DNA of 64,000 nt from Isoptericola jiangsuensis (GTDB taxonomy: Bacteria; Actinomycetota; Actinomycetes; Actinomycetales; Cellulomonadaceae). The position numbers were made by a program, and so were the translations under genes. The first letter of the stretch is position 1. Each line of letters opens with the position of its first letter. The notes beneath the pieces are model-generated. The model did not search any database. It was not told where the DNA came from and saw only the letters and a program-made list of their open reading frames with translations. Location of the stretch: assembly GCF_002563715.1 (NCBI RefSeq), contig NZ_PDJJ01000001.1, forward strand, positions 3,286,001-3,350,000, written 5' to 3'. Below are positions 24,038 to 33,468 of the stretch, one piece after another.

Positions 24038-27000
24038 TCAGTCCGCGGCGGGGTCCTCCGCGGGGTCGACCACCGTGGCGGACGCCGCCGAGGAGGCGGA
24101 GGCCGCCGAGGTGGCGGAGGCGGCGGACGCCGACGGCACCGGGCCGGGCTCGCCGTCGTCGGGCAGGACGGGGACCACGACCTCGGGCGGCACGACGACC
24201 CCGCCGGTGGTGCCGACGCGGGCGTCCCGCACCTGCTGGACGAGGCGGCGGACGCGGTCGGCCTCGCCGTCGGGATCCAGGAACACGGCGGCGGACCACA
24301 CCTGGGTGACGGTCCAGCCGAGGCGTTCGAGCCGCTGGGCGAGCTGTCGGTCGCGGACCCGCACGGAGGGTTCGGCGACGTAGGCGGCGTCGTCGGTGAG
24401 GACGGCGACGAGCATCTCGCCGGGCAGGTCGGGGTGGCCCACGACGAGGGGCACGTGGTCGCCGTCACCGGTGCCGTAGTCGGTCTCGACGAGGTAGCCG
24501 AGCCGCCAGAGGCGTTCACCGAGGTCGGTGACGAGACGGTCGGGGACGCGGCCGACGTCGACGCCGTTGCCGAGCTCGACCTGGTCGGCGCGGCCGGAGC
24601 GCTGCTCGGCGAGCTCGAGGAGCTCGCGCAGGAGGCGGGGGCCACCGCCGCGGAGCCGGTCGGTGTCGAGCGCGGCGGCGTCGAAGCAGGACACGACGTG
24701 CAGGCGGCGGCGGGTGGCGCCGACGGCGCCGAGCAGCATGGCCTCGCCGCCGTCTGAGCCGAGGACCCCGAAGCGGTGCAGGACGCGCCCGTGGGGCGTG
24801 CGGCCGAACCCGACGGACAGCAGGATCGTGTCGCGCTCCAGCCCGGCGACGCCGGTGATGTCGGCGACGACGACGGGCTCGGCGCGGCGCCCGGAGAAGA
24901 ACGGGGCGAGCGCGGGGTTGGCGCGCACCTCGGCGAGCAGCGCCTCGCGGATGCGGTCGGCGTGCGCGGCCGTGACGGTGACGATGCCGAGGGTCTCCTC
25001 GGGGCGGGTGAGCGCGTGCTCGATGGAGACCTCGATGACGCGGTCGACCTCGGCGCGGGTGCTCTCCACGGCGCCGGAGACCGGGTCGGGCATGCCGGAG
25101 CCGTCGACGACGTCGAGCTGGACGAGCACCTCGGCGCGGGGCACGGGGGCGGGCCGCAGCAGCCCGTCGTATCCGTGCCGTGCGAGCAGGCGGGTGAGCT
25201 CGGGGTCGCGGTTGTTCTCGCGGGGCTGGAGCGCGACGTGCGGCAGGACGTCGGCGAGCTCGACGACGCTGCTGCCGGACGCGGCGCGGGGGTCCCCGAC
25301 GACGACGACCTGGCGTCCGCGCGCCACGGCGGGCAGCACGACCTCGGTGGGGACGTGCTGGACGGCGTCGAGCACGACGAGGTCGACGGTGCGGTGCGCG
25401 GGCAGGAGGTGCGGGACGAGGGTGGGGGTGGCGAGGACGACGGGGCGCAGGCGGCGGGCGACGTCGCCGTAGGAGTCGACGAGGTCGCGCAGGGACGTCA
25501 TGCGGCCCTCGATCAGCTCGGCGAACATCGCCTCGGCGCCGTCGCGGTCCTCCCGCATGGCGGTCCCGAGGTGGGCGCGGGCGGACACCCGCACGGGGGC
25601 GGACAACGACTCCAGGTGGCGGGCGTCGAGGGCACGGAACCGGCGGGCGAGGGCGTCGAGCCCGGCACCGTCCTGCTCGGCGAGCACGGGCTGCTCGGCG
25701 AGGATCTGCTCGAACACGCTGGACCACCAGGCGAGGTCGAGCTCGGCGGGGACGAGGTCCGCGGGGACGCGCCGCGTCGTGAGGTCGTCGACGAGCTCGC
25801 CGACGCCGGCCTCGCGGGCGCGGCGCAGCAGGGCCGTGCGCTCGGGCAAGGTCTCCAGGGACTCGGGGTCGCCGACGAGCTGGTGCAGCCGCTCGGACAG
25901 GGCGTCGAGGTCGAGGTCGAGGAGGCGGGCTCCGTGCGTCGTGGTGGCGAGCACGGGCTCGAGGTCCTCGAGGTCGTGCTTCACGGCCTCGAAGGTGTCC
26001 TCGATCGTCGCGAGACCCTCGGGGAGGGTGGGCCAGCCGCCGCGCGAGGAGTGCTCCGCCCACACGTCGCGCTGGGCCGCGACCTCGATGAGAGCGGTGT
26101 GCAGGTCGGCCACGCGCACGCCGGGCCGGACCATGTCCTTGGCACGCTTGCGCAGGCGGCGGCGCGTGAACCAGCCCATCTCGACGTCGTGCTCACGCCG
26201 CCACGCGCGCGTCGCGGTGGCCTGCACGAGGTCGGTGGCGGTGCGCTCGAACACCATCGGGTGGAACACGTCGAGCGTGGAGCGCATCCCGGCGAGCATC
26301 GCGAGCTGCTCGCCCCAGCGGCGCATGGTCGTGGGCGCCTCGAGCCCGGTGACCTCCCCGGTGTAGGCGATCTGGCGGCGCAGCTGCGGCAGCGTCGCCT
26401 CCTTGAGCCGGCGGACGCGGGACAGCGCGTCCCGCGCGTCGTCCATCGTCAGGAGGTTCGCGCCGAACCACGGGGTGGCGCTGGGGCGCAGCGTGAACGC
26501 CCCGAGCGTGGCGGCGCGCTGCAGGTCGGCGGCGACGGCGCGGCGACGGTCGCCGTCCAGGGCGAGCGTCGTCGTGGCGCCGAGCCGGACCGTCGTCGAC
26601 GGTGCGGGACGCTCGGACGTGAGCCGGGCGAGCTCCTGGAGGGCGTCGTAGGCGGACACGTCCCAGGGCGCGCGCCGCTGGTGCAGGGCGTCGATGTACC
26701 CGGCGAGCTGGGCCCGGGCCCCGATGAGGGCGTCGCGCACGGCGGCGGGACCGGCGACGTCGAGGGTCTCCGGCTCGGTCGCCATCGCGCCGAGGAGTCG
26801 CCCGGTCATGTCCTCGCGCCAGGTGGGCCGCGGCGTCACGTCCAGGGAGAGACCCTCGAGGCCGAGCTCGTCGAGACGCTGCGCCAGCTTGTCCGCGGCG
26901 CGGCGGTGCCCGGTCACGTACAGCACGGACCGTCCGGCGGCCGCGGCCTCCGCGACGACCGCCGCCACCGTGCCGGCGACGTCCGCGCCGACCGGGGCGT

Positions 27001-28288
27001 CGACGAACACGTGCTGGCCACCGGCGAGGACGTCCACGACGTGCCGCTGGTCGGGGTCGAGGTCGCCGACGCCGCGCTCGCGCGCCGGGTCGGCGTCGCC
27101 GTGCCGACGGGCGGGCAGCTCGACGGCCGCGACCTTCGCGAGGGCGGTGTCGACCCCGGCGAGGGCCGCGACGAGCTCGTGACGGCCGAGCGACGGCGTG
27201 AGCTCGTCGAGGTCGTCGACGAGCGCCTGCCCGGGGTGCACGAACGTCCCGACGAGCACCCGCTGGTCGGTGCGGAGATCGTCGAGGTGCTGCCCGGCGA
27301 TCTGCGCGACGCGGTGCAGGACGTCGTCGGGGTCGAAGCCCGCCGCGGTGAACGTGGCGTCGGCGAGCGCGGTGGCGTCGAGGTCGGCGCCGCGGGCGCG
27401 CAGGGCGCGCACGAGCAGCGGGTTGAGCTCGGCGGTGGGCTCGAGGGTGAGCTCGTAGTCGGTCTCGCCCTCGCCCCGGGGGGTGAGGGTGACGGGTCGC
27501 AGCAGGATCGGCGCGTGGACGGTGCGGGTGCCGACGACCTCGTCGTCGGTGGGGGGCGTGGTGCGCCGGGCGCGCGACTCCTGCCGGGCGATGCTGACGA
27601 TCGGGATGGACGTGGTGACGGCGGGTGCCGGGCTGGCGGCGCTGTCGTCGTCGGTCGTCCCGGTGTCGGGGTCGGGTGCGGACGCGGCGCTGGCGGCGGG
27701 TGCGGACGAGGCGGAGGCCGCGCTGGTGGTGGCGGCCGACGACGCGACCTCGGCGAGCGCGGTGAGGTCGTGGCGGCGGTCGGCGGTGGGCTCGCCGGCG
27801 GCGTCGAGGTGCTCGGTCCAGGTGGCGACGCCGATGGCGAGGTAGGTGGGCGACATGCCGTAGCGGGCGGCGTGCTCGGCGGCGCGGACGACGACGGCGC
27901 GGGCGCGGCGGCGCGCCGTGGGGAAGACGGCGGGCTCGCGCACGAGGTTGGACAGGCGGGTGGCGCGTCCGGCGAACAGCCCGGCGACGCCGGAGGGGTG
28001 CGCCGTGGAGAGGTCGACGACGGCCTCCCCGAGGAGCCCGACGTCGGCGAGGCTGGAGCCGCCGACGAGGTCGACGAGCCCGGCCCGCCAGGTGCGGACG
28101 GCGTCGGCGAGCGGGGTGGGCGCGGCGGGCCGGTCGGGGTCGGAGGGGCGGGCCGCGGCGGGCTGCCCCGCGGGACGGGCGGAGGTGTCCGCGGGCGCGC
28201 CCTGCTCGGGACCGCCGGGGGCGGCCGGTGGTTCGGCCGGCGTCTCGGCGACGGCGGCAGCGGCGGAGGATCGGCGCAGCACTCTCAC
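24038..28288 (-). CDS. Giant helicase-like protein with C-terminal restriction-endonuclease-type fold
   Basis: A protein of about 1416 residues starting at GTG 28288. A Pro/Ala-rich leader is followed by a helical domain, a low-complexity Ala/Ser stretch near residues 185-215, and a superfamily-1-like helicase core split by a long coiled region. Motif remnants are present but altered. The Walker A position reads VDAPVGADVAGTVAAV, without GKT. The Walker B/DEAQ-like region is VVLDAVQHVPTE, then VVVGDPRAAS. Motif V is typical (DTILLSVGFGRTPHGRVL). The C-terminal 130 residues (RLWRLGYLVETDYG, PLVVGHP, AVLTDDAAYV, LERLGWTVTQVWSAAVFLDP) resemble the MTES_1575-type REase-fold domain found in actinobacterial helicase-like proteins. 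A role in DNA repair or defence is plausible, but ATP hydrolysis is doubtful. A second Ala/Ser-rich tail ends the protein. Confidence 0.8.
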   Translation of the reverse strand: MRVLRRSSAAAAVAETPAEPPAAPGGPEQGAPADTSARPAGQPAAARPSDPDRPAAPTPLADAVRTWRAGLVDLVGGSSLADVGLLGEAVVDLSTAHPSGVAGLFAGRATRLSNLVREPAVFPTARRRARAVVVRAAEHAARYGMSPTYLAIGVATWTEHLDAAGEPTADRRHDLTALAEVASSAATTSAASASSAPAASAASAPDPDTGTTDDDSAASPAPAVTTSIPIVSIARQESRARRTTPPTDDEVVGTRTVHAPILLRPVTLTPRGEGETDYELTLEPTAELNPLLVRALRARGADLDATALADATFTAAGFDPDDVLHRVAQIAGQHLDDLRTDQRVLVGTFVHPGQALVDDLDELTPSLGRHELVAALAGVDTALAKVAAVELPARRHGDADPARERGVGDLDPDQRHVVDVLAGGQHVFVDAPVGADVAGTVAAVVAEAAAAGRSVLYVTGHRRAADKLAQRLDELGLEGLSLDVTPRPTWREDMTGRLLGAMATEPETLDVAGPAAVRDALIGARAQLAGYIDALHQRRAPWDVSAYDALQELARLTSERPAPSTTVRLGATTTLALDGDRRRAVAADLQRAATLGAFTLRPSATPWFGANLLTMDDARDALSRVRRLKEATLPQLRRQIAYTGEVTGLEAPTTMRRWGEQLAMLAGMRSTLDVFHPMVFERTATDLVQATATRAWRREHDVEMGWFTRRRLRKRAKDMVRPGVRVADLHTALIEVAAQRDVWAEHSSRGGWPTLPEGLATIEDTFEAVKHDLEDLEPVLATTTHGARLLDLDLDALSERLHQLVGDPESLETLPERTALLRRAREAGVGELVDDLTTRRVPADLVPAELDLAWWSSVFEQILAEQPVLAEQDGAGLDALARRFRALDARHLESLSAPVRVSARAHLGTAMREDRDGAEAMFAELIEGRMTSLRDLVDSYGDVARRLRPVVLATPTLVPHLLPAHRTVDLVVLDAVQHVPTEVVLPAVARGRQVVVVGDPRAASGSSVVELADVLPHVALQPRENNRDPELTRLLARHGYDGLLRPAPVPRAEVLVQLDVVDGSGMPDPVSGAVESTRAEVDRVIEVSIEHALTRPEETLGIVTVTAAHADRIREALLAEVRANPALAPFFSGRRAEPVVVADITGVAGLERDTILLSVGFGRTPHGRVLHRFGVLGSDGGEAMLLGAVGATRRRLHVVSCFDAAALDTDRLRGGGPRLLRELLELAEQRSGRADQVELGNGVDVGRVPDRLVTDLGERLWRLGYLVETDYGTGDGDHVPLVVGHPDLPGEMLVAVLTDDAAYVAEPSVRVRDRQLAQRLERLGWTVTQVWSAAVFLDPDGEADRVRRLVQQVRDARVGTTGGVVVPPEVVVPVLPDDGEPGPVPSASAASATSAASASSAASATVVDPAEDPAAD

Positions 28289-28598
28289 GTCAGCACGGTA
28301 GACCGGCGGCGGGGGCGGCTCGGGCGGGGCACGCCGACGTCCGGGGAATCCTGGGACGGGTGCGGGGCGCCGGCGGGAGGTGGCCCCGGGGCACGACGGC
28401 GACGGCGTGGCGTGCGAGGCAGCGGAGGTGGGGACAGCGCGCATCGCGCAGGGGGCGGGCGATGCGCGCTGCCACCCGGCAGTCTGCCCGGGTCCGATGG
28501 ACCGCGTCAACAGTCTGAGGACATGTCCTGAGCGCCTATCTGCGCAGGTCCGCCGAGGTATCCGTGGAACGGCCCGCGCCATGCCATAACCTCTCCCG
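28289..28598. other. Intergenic region with an inverted repeat, no gene seen
   Basis: This 310-bp divergent region shows no credible coding frame. It contains an 11-bp inverted repeat (GCGCGCATCGC, 28437-28447, with 28459-28469) around an 11-nt centre, and a small palindrome GGACATGTCC near 28520. The last 60 bp are less GC-rich and probably hold the MFS gene promoter. Confidence 0.5.
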
Positions 28599-29825
28599 GT
28601 GCGCAATCTCCTGGAGTTGATCGCTCCGGCGCGTCTGGGGTCGGGCTTCCGGTGGTTGCTCGCGTCGAGCTGGACGAGCAACGTCGGGGACGGGATCGCC
28701 CTGGCGGCGGGCCCGCTGCTCGTCGCGTCGTTGACGGACTCCGCCGCCCTCGTCGCGCTGGCGGCCCTGCTCCCCCGCCTCCCCTGGCTCGTGTTCGGCC
28801 TGTGGGCGGGCGCGATGGCCGACCGGTGGGACCGGCGCCGGCTCGTCATCGTGTCGAACGCCCTGCGGGCGGTCGTCATCGCCGTGCTGGTCGCAGCCGT
28901 CCTCACCGGCCGGGTGGACATCACGTTCGTGCTGGTGGCGCTGCTCCTCATGGGGGTCGCGGAGGTGTTCGCGGACTCCGCCGCGCAGACGCTCCTGCCG
29001 ATGCTCGTCGACTCCAAGGACCTCGGGCTCGGAAACGCCCGCCTCCAGGCCGGGTTCCTCACGGCCAACCAGCTCGCCGGGCCACCGCTCGGGGCCGCGT
29101 TGTTCGCCGTCGGCTCGGCGTGGCCGTTCGCGGTGCAGCTCGTGTGCGGGGTCCTGGCCATCGTGCAGATCGGGCGCCTCCGGGTGCCGCCCGTCGAGCG
29201 GGACGTCCTGCCCACGCACGTGCGTCGCGACATCGCGGACGGCCTGCGCTGGCTGTGGGCGAACCCGCCGGTGCGCACGCTCGCGCTGGTGATCTTCACG
29301 TTCAACCTCACGTGGGCGGCGCCGTGGGCCGTGCTCGTCCTCTACTCGACCGAGCACCTCGGCATGGGCCCGGTCGGGTTCGGGCTGCTGACGACGGCGT
29401 CGGGCATCGGCGGGCTCGTCGCGACCGTGCTGTACGGGCGGCTCGAACGCCGCTTCTCCCTCGCCACCCTCATGAAGGTCTGCCTCACGCTCGAGGTGGT
29501 GTTCCACCTCGCCCTCGCCCTGACCACCACCGGGTGGGTCGCCCTCGTGATCCTCTTCGTCTTCGGCCTCTACGCGTTCGTGTGGGGCACGGTGTCGAAC
29601 ACGGTGCGCCAGCGCGCCGTCCCGACCGCGCTCCAGGGGCGCGTCGGGTCCGTCTACATGGTGGGCGTGTTCGGCGGGATCGTCGTGGGCAACGCGCTCG
29701 GCGGCCTGCTCGCCGAGGCCTTCGGGATCACCGCGCCGTTCTGGTTCGCGTTCGTCGGGGCCGGGCTCACCCTCGCCCTCGTGTGGCGCCAGCTCGACCA
29801 CATCGCGCACGCCGAGGCCGACTGA
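28599..29825 (+). CDS. MFS transporter, EntS-like exporter
   Basis: A 408-residue major facilitator protein with about 12 hydrophobic segments. The loop after TM2 has AGAMADRWDRRRLVIVSN, the MFS signature, and FADSAAQTLLPMLV plus NARLQAGFLTANQLAGPPLGAAL match the EntS/MFS_3 exporter group. Members export siderophores, macrolides or other small molecules by proton antiport; the substrate is unknown here. The GTG at 28599 is the chosen start. It converges on the zinc/manganese-type permease gene with a 3-bp gap. Confidence 0.87.
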   Translation: MRNLLELIAPARLGSGFRWLLASSWTSNVGDGIALAAGPLLVASLTDSAALVALAALLPRLPWLVFGLWAGAMADRWDRRRLVIVSNALRAVVIAVLVAAVLTGRVDITFVLVALLLMGVAEVFADSAAQTLLPMLVDSKDLGLGNARLQAGFLTANQLAGPPLGAALFAVGSAWPFAVQLVCGVLAIVQIGRLRVPPVERDVLPTHVRRDIADGLRWLWANPPVRTLALVIFTFNLTWAAPWAVLVLYSTEHLGMGPVGFGLLTTASGIGGLVATVLYGRLERRFSLATLMKVCLTLEVVFHLALALTTTGWVALVILFVFGLYAFVWGTVSNTVRQRAVPTALQGRVGSVYMVGVFGGIVVGNALGGLLAEAFGITAPFWFAFVGAGLTLALVWRQLDHIAHAEAD

Positions 29826-29828
29826 GGC

Positions 29829-30710
29829 TCAGCCCACCGGCTCGACCTGCACGTCCTCGGCGCGCGCCCGGTGGCGACGCAGGCGCCCGGCCAGCCCGTG
29901 CCGCGGCGCGAGGACGTAGACCAGCGCGAACACGACGCCCTGGACCACCACGACCAGCCCGCCCGTGGCGGCGTCCCACCAGTACGACAGGTAGATCCCC
30001 ACCACGGAGCACACGGCGGACACGAGCGGCGCGATGACGAGCATCCGGCCGAACCGGTCCGTCAGCAGGTAGGCCGTGGCCCCCGGGATGATGAGCATCG
30101 CCACGACGAGGACGACGCCCACCACCTGGAGCGCCACCACCGACGTCAGCGCCAGCAGGCCCAGCAGCAGCGCGCCGAGGAACCGCGGGGACAGCCCGAT
30201 GGCGAACGCGTGCAGGGGGTCGAACGCGTAGAGCACGAGATCGCGGCGCTTGAGCACCAGCACGACCAGCGCGATCGCGGCGAGGGCCGCCACCTGCACG
30301 AGCTCCGGGGTCGACACCCCCAGCACGTTGCCGAAGATGATGTGGCTCAGGTCGGTCTGGCTCGGCGTCACCGACACCATGACCAGCCCCGCCGCGAACA
30401 GGGTCGTGAACACGATGCCGATCGCCGCGTCCTCCTTGACCCGGCTGGTGTCCCGGACCACGCCGATGAGCGCCACCGCGAGGAACCCGAACACCAGAGC
30501 CCCCAGCGCGAACGGCGCGCCCACGACGTACGCCAGCACCACGCCCGGCAGCACCGCGTGCGACACCGCGTCCCCCATGAGGGACCAGCCGATCAGGACC
30601 AGCCAGCACGACAGCAGGGCGCACACCACCGCCGCGACGACGGTCGTGGCCAGCGCCCGCACCATGAAGTCGTACTGGAGCGGTTCGAGGAGCAGGTCGA
30701 GCGGGCTCAC
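29829..30710 (-). CDS. Metal ABC transporter permease (ZnuB/MntB/SitD type)
   Basis: A 293-residue membrane protein of the ABC-3 permease family with about eight helices. MVRALATTVVAAVVCALLSCWLVLIGWSLMGDAVSHAVLPGV is split by the conserved GDAVSHAVLPG motif. GISLTR-like coupling is visible in the IGLSPRFLGALLLGLLALT stretch. It imports Zn or Mn with the adjacent ATPase and binding protein. Its start overlaps the ATPase stop by 4 bp. No DtxR or Fur-type regulator is adjacent. Confidence 0.92.
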   Translation of the reverse strand: MSPLDLLLEPLQYDFMVRALATTVVAAVVCALLSCWLVLIGWSLMGDAVSHAVLPGVVLAYVVGAPFALGALVFGFLAVALIGVVRDTSRVKEDAAIGIVFTTLFAAGLVMVSVTPSQTDLSHIIFGNVLGVSTPELVQVAALAAIALVVLVLKRRDLVLYAFDPLHAFAIGLSPRFLGALLLGLLALTSVVALQVVGVVLVVAMLIIPGATAYLLTDRFGRMLVIAPLVSAVCSVVGIYLSYWWDAATGGLVVVVQGVVFALVYVLAPRHGLAGRLRRHRARAEDVQVEPVG

Positions 30711-31534
30711 GACCCCTCCCCCGCGGCCGCACCCAGGCGGTCCGCCCGGGCGGAGGGCGGAACACCGGGCACCCGACCGGCCGGAACCCCGCCGGGCTCG
30801 CCCGGGCCGCCCGGGCCCAGGTCGAGGCCGAACGCGGCGGACAGCCGGTGCGGGGCGAGGGCGTCGGCCACCGGCCCGTGGAACAGCACCCGGTGCAGGA
30901 GCAGCACCGCCTCGTCGGCGAGGTCCGGCAGGGCGTGCAGGTCGTGGGTGGACACCAGCACGGTCCGACCGTCGGCCGCGAGCTCGCGCAGCAGCGCGAC
31001 GATGGTGGCCTCCGACCGCTTGTCCACGCCGGCGAACGGCTCGTCGAGGAGCAGCACCCGGGCGCCCTGCGCGATCCCCCGGGCGACGAACGCCCGCTTG
31101 CGCTGCCCGCCGGACAGCTGCCCGATCTGCCGGTCGGCCAGGCCGGCCAGGTCGACGCGGTCGAGCGCCTCGTCGACGGCGGCCCGGTCCTGCGTGCGCG
31201 GGCGCCGCGTGAACCCCTGGTGCCCGTACCGGCCCGTCATGACGACGTCGCGCACCGAGACGGGGAACGACCAGTCGACGTCCTCGCTCTGCGGCACGTA
31301 CCCGACGACGCCCTGCCGTCGGGCCGCGGCCGGGTCCACGCCCGCGATCCGCACCGTCCCGTGGCGGGGCCGGACGACACCGGTGATCGCCTTGAACAGG
31401 GTCGACTTGCCGGACCCGTTCATCCCCACCAGCCCGGTGACGCGCCCGGCGGGCACCGTCAGCGTCACGCCGTCGAGCGCGACGACGTCGCCGTAGCGCA
31501 CCGCGACGTCCGTCACCTCGATGCCCGGCGTCAC
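30707..31534 (-). CDS. Metal ABC transporter ATP-binding protein (ZnuC/MntA type)
   Basis: A 275-residue ABC ATPase: Walker A GMNGSGKST near residue 37, Q-loop YVPQSEDVDW, signature LSGGQRKR, Walker B VLLLDEPF and switch His in STHDLHAL. YVPQSEDVDWSFP is typical of manganese/zinc importers. The GTG at 31534 overlaps the binding-protein stop by 4 bp. The C-terminal 45 residues after the ATPase fold are a Gly/Pro-rich extension. Confidence 0.93.
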   Translation of the reverse strand: MTPGIEVTDVAVRYGDVVALDGVTLTVPAGRVTGLVGMNGSGKSTLFKAITGVVRPRHGTVRIAGVDPAAARRQGVVGYVPQSEDVDWSFPVSVRDVVMTGRYGHQGFTRRPRTQDRAAVDEALDRVDLAGLADRQIGQLSGGQRKRAFVARGIAQGARVLLLDEPFAGVDKRSEATIVALLRELAADGRTVLVSTHDLHALPDLADEAVLLLHRVLFHGPVADALAPHRLSAAFGLDLGPGGPGEPGGVPAGRVPGVPPSARADRLGAAAGEGS

Positions 31535-32469
31535 GCGTCCTCCCCCGTCAGGCCCGCGACGATCGTCGCCGCGTCGTACCGCACGAGGTCCAGGTAGGTG
31601 GGGACGGGACCGTCGGGCTCGGACAGCGAGTCCACGTACAGCGTGCCCCCGAACCGCGCGCCCGTGGCCTGCACGACCTGCTGCATCGCCCGGTCGGACA
31701 CCGTGGACTCGCAGAACACGGCGGGCACGTCGTCCGCCTGCACCGTCTCGATGACGGCCGCGACCTGCTGCGGCGTGGCCTGCTGCTCGGCATTGACCGC
31801 CCACAGGTAGTGCTCCGTGAGTCCCGCGTCCCGCGCGAGGTAGGAGAACGCGCCCTCGCAGGTCACCAGGGCCCGCTCGTTCGCCGGCAACGTGTCGAGC
31901 TGCGCGACGAGGTCGTCGTGGACCTCCTGCAGCTCGGCCCGGTAGGCCGCGCCGTTGGCCGCGAAGTCCGCCGCGTGGGCGGGGTCGAGCTCGCCGAACG
32001 CGTCCACCATCGCATCGACGTACAGCTGCACGTTGAGCGGGCTCATCCAGGCGTGCGGGTTGGGCGTGCCGGCGTAGGCGTCCTCGCTGATGTCGATGAC
32101 GTCGACGCCCTCGGACACGACCACGTGCGGCACGTCGACCGAGTCCACGAACTTCGCGAACCACGCCTCCAGGTGGAGGCCGTTGTCCAGGATCAGGTCG
32201 GCGTCGGACGCCTTCGCGACGTCGCGCGGGGTGGGCTCGTAGCCGTGGATCTCCGCGCCCACCTTGGTGATGGACTCGACGCGCAGGTGGTCGCCCGCGA
32301 CGTTCTGCGCGACGTCCGCCAGGACGGTGAACGTCGTCAGGACGACGGGACGGTCGTCGGCGCCGCCGGGCGCCTCGGGCCCGGCACAGCCGGACAACGC
32401 CAGTGCGCCGACCGCCAGCGCCCCGGACCACCCTGCCGCGCGACGTCGCGCGGACCTCTTCTGCTGCAC
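31531..32469 (-). CDS. Metal ABC transporter substrate-binding lipoprotein (ZnuA/MntC family)
   Basis: A 312-residue cluster A-I binding lipoprotein and first gene of the metal importer. The signal peptide ends in the lipobox LALSGC. The mature protein shows VLTTFTVLADVAQNVAG, HGYEPTPRDVAKASDADLIL (first metal His), PNPHAWMSP (second metal His) and FCESTVSDRAMQQVV. The metal-site His, His, Glu/Asp layout suggests manganese or zinc; the His-rich loop of many zinc proteins is missing, which leans to manganese. The GTG at 32469 is preceded by GAGG at proper spacing. The upstream 40 bp are AT-rich (CTCGTTTTTCGTACG) and hold the likely promoter. Confidence 0.92.
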   Translation of the reverse strand: MQQKRSARRRAAGWSGALAVGALALSGCAGPEAPGGADDRPVVLTTFTVLADVAQNVAGDHLRVESITKVGAEIHGYEPTPRDVAKASDADLILDNGLHLEAWFAKFVDSVDVPHVVVSEGVDVIDISEDAYAGTPNPHAWMSPLNVQLYVDAMVDAFGELDPAHAADFAANGAAYRAELQEVHDDLVAQLDTLPANERALVTCEGAFSYLARDAGLTEHYLWAVNAEQQATPQQVAAVIETVQADDVPAVFCESTVSDRAMQQVVQATGARFGGTLYVDSLSEPDGPVPTYLDLVRYDAATIVAGLTGEDA

Positions 32470-32663
32470 CCCGAACCTCGTTTTTCGTACGTCCGAACTT
32501 TCGACGAGCGTACCGCCGCAACCCTGGTGCGCGCCATCGCGGACGGCCCGCTCGGGATCGCCCGACGGGCAGGACGGATGCCATGGCACGGAGCCCGCCG
32601 TCGGGCGATCACGGGGCAGGGTATGGAGCCGTCGCGCGAGCGCACGACGGCCAGGACGAAGGG

Positions 32664-32736
32664 TGCGCCTGAAAGGATTCGAACCTTCGACACCCGCTTT
32701 AGGAGAGCGGTGCTCTATCCCCTGAGCTACAGGCGC
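32664..32736 (-). tRNA. tRNA-Arg (anticodon CCT)
   Basis: A 73-nt cloverleaf with a perfect 7-bp acceptor stem GCGCCTG/CAGGCGC, anticodon stem CCGCT/AGCGG and loop CTCCTAA giving CCT, which reads AGG. The T-arm is GAAGG-TTCGAAT-CCTTT with one G-U. CCA is not encoded. No integrase or direct repeat suggests use as an attachment site. Confidence 0.96.
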
Positions 32737-32887
32737 TGGACCGGACGCTCACGCTCCGGCCGGTCACGACGGGCGGGGCGCCCGACGGACGCTGCAAGGG
32801 TACCCGGTACGACGCCGCGCGCTCGACCCGGCCCTGCGCCGCCGGAACTCGCTTGCCCGGTGGCACGCCCGGCGCCATGCTCGTCCG

Positions 32888-33367
32888 GTGCCGATCGACC
32901 AGACCCTGAGCCGCGTGGACGACGACCTCGCCCACGGACGCGTGCTGCCCGCCGTCAACCGACTGCGGAGCCTGGCGCACGGCCGACCCGACCGCCTCGA
33001 CGTGCGCGAGCGCCTGGCCGCCGTCTACCGCAGCCAGGGCGAGACGGCGCAGGCGGGCCGCTGGTCGTACCTCGCCGAGCACGCCGACCCGGCCGAGGTG
33101 GCCGCGTTCGAACGACAGTTCCGCACGCCCGGCGGGCGGCTTCGGGCGATCGCGTGGGACGGCGACGACGACACGCTCGGCCCCCTCGCCCGCACGCGCC
33201 TGCGATCCCTGCACGACGCCGCGGCGCAGGAGCCGCAGGACGCCGCGGACGACGTCCGCACGGCCCGGTTCGAGTGGGGCTGCCTGGGCATCGCCGTCGC
33301 GGTGCTCGGGCTCACGGCACTGGCTGTCGTGGGCCTGGTGACGGTGGTGCGCTGGACGCTCGGCTGA
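32888..33367 (+). CDS. DUF6584 family protein with C-terminal membrane helix
   Basis: A 159-residue protein. The first 75 residues form TPR-like helices (QTLSRVDDDLAHGRVLPAVN, LRERLAAVYRSQGETAQAGRWSYL-type), with a small FERQFRTPGG motif, and the C-terminus has one hydrophobic helix (GIAVAVLGLTALAVVGLVTV). This matches DUF6584, an actinobacterial family of unknown role. GTG start; it stands alone between tRNA-Arg and the xylR-like gene. Confidence 0.8.
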   Translation: MPIDQTLSRVDDDLAHGRVLPAVNRLRSLAHGRPDRLDVRERLAAVYRSQGETAQAGRWSYLAEHADPAEVAAFERQFRTPGGRLRAIAWDGDDDTLGPLARTRLRSLHDAAAQEPQDAADDVRTARFEWGCLGIAVAVLGLTALAVVGLVTVVRWTLG

Positions 33368-33468
33368 CCCGGGGCACCTCCGCCGGGAGGCCGCCGCGCC
33401 ATCGGTGGGCGCCCGCCCCGGCCTCGCCGGCGCCGGTGTGAGCACCGCTCGACGGTGATCCGAGGAGG

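Noticed and set aside
24038-24200. Ala/Ser-rich C-terminus of the helicase-like protein as a frameshift artefact
   Set aside because: Codon use stays normal, and a similar Ala/Ser stretch occurs near residue 190 of the same protein.
32470-32520. Zur, DtxR or MntR box before the metal-binding lipoprotein gene
   Set aside because: The stretch is AT-rich with partial symmetry, but no known box could be matched.
32664-32736. tRNA-Arg as a site of an integrated element
   Set aside because: No integrase gene, no duplicated tRNA 3' end and normal genes on both sides.
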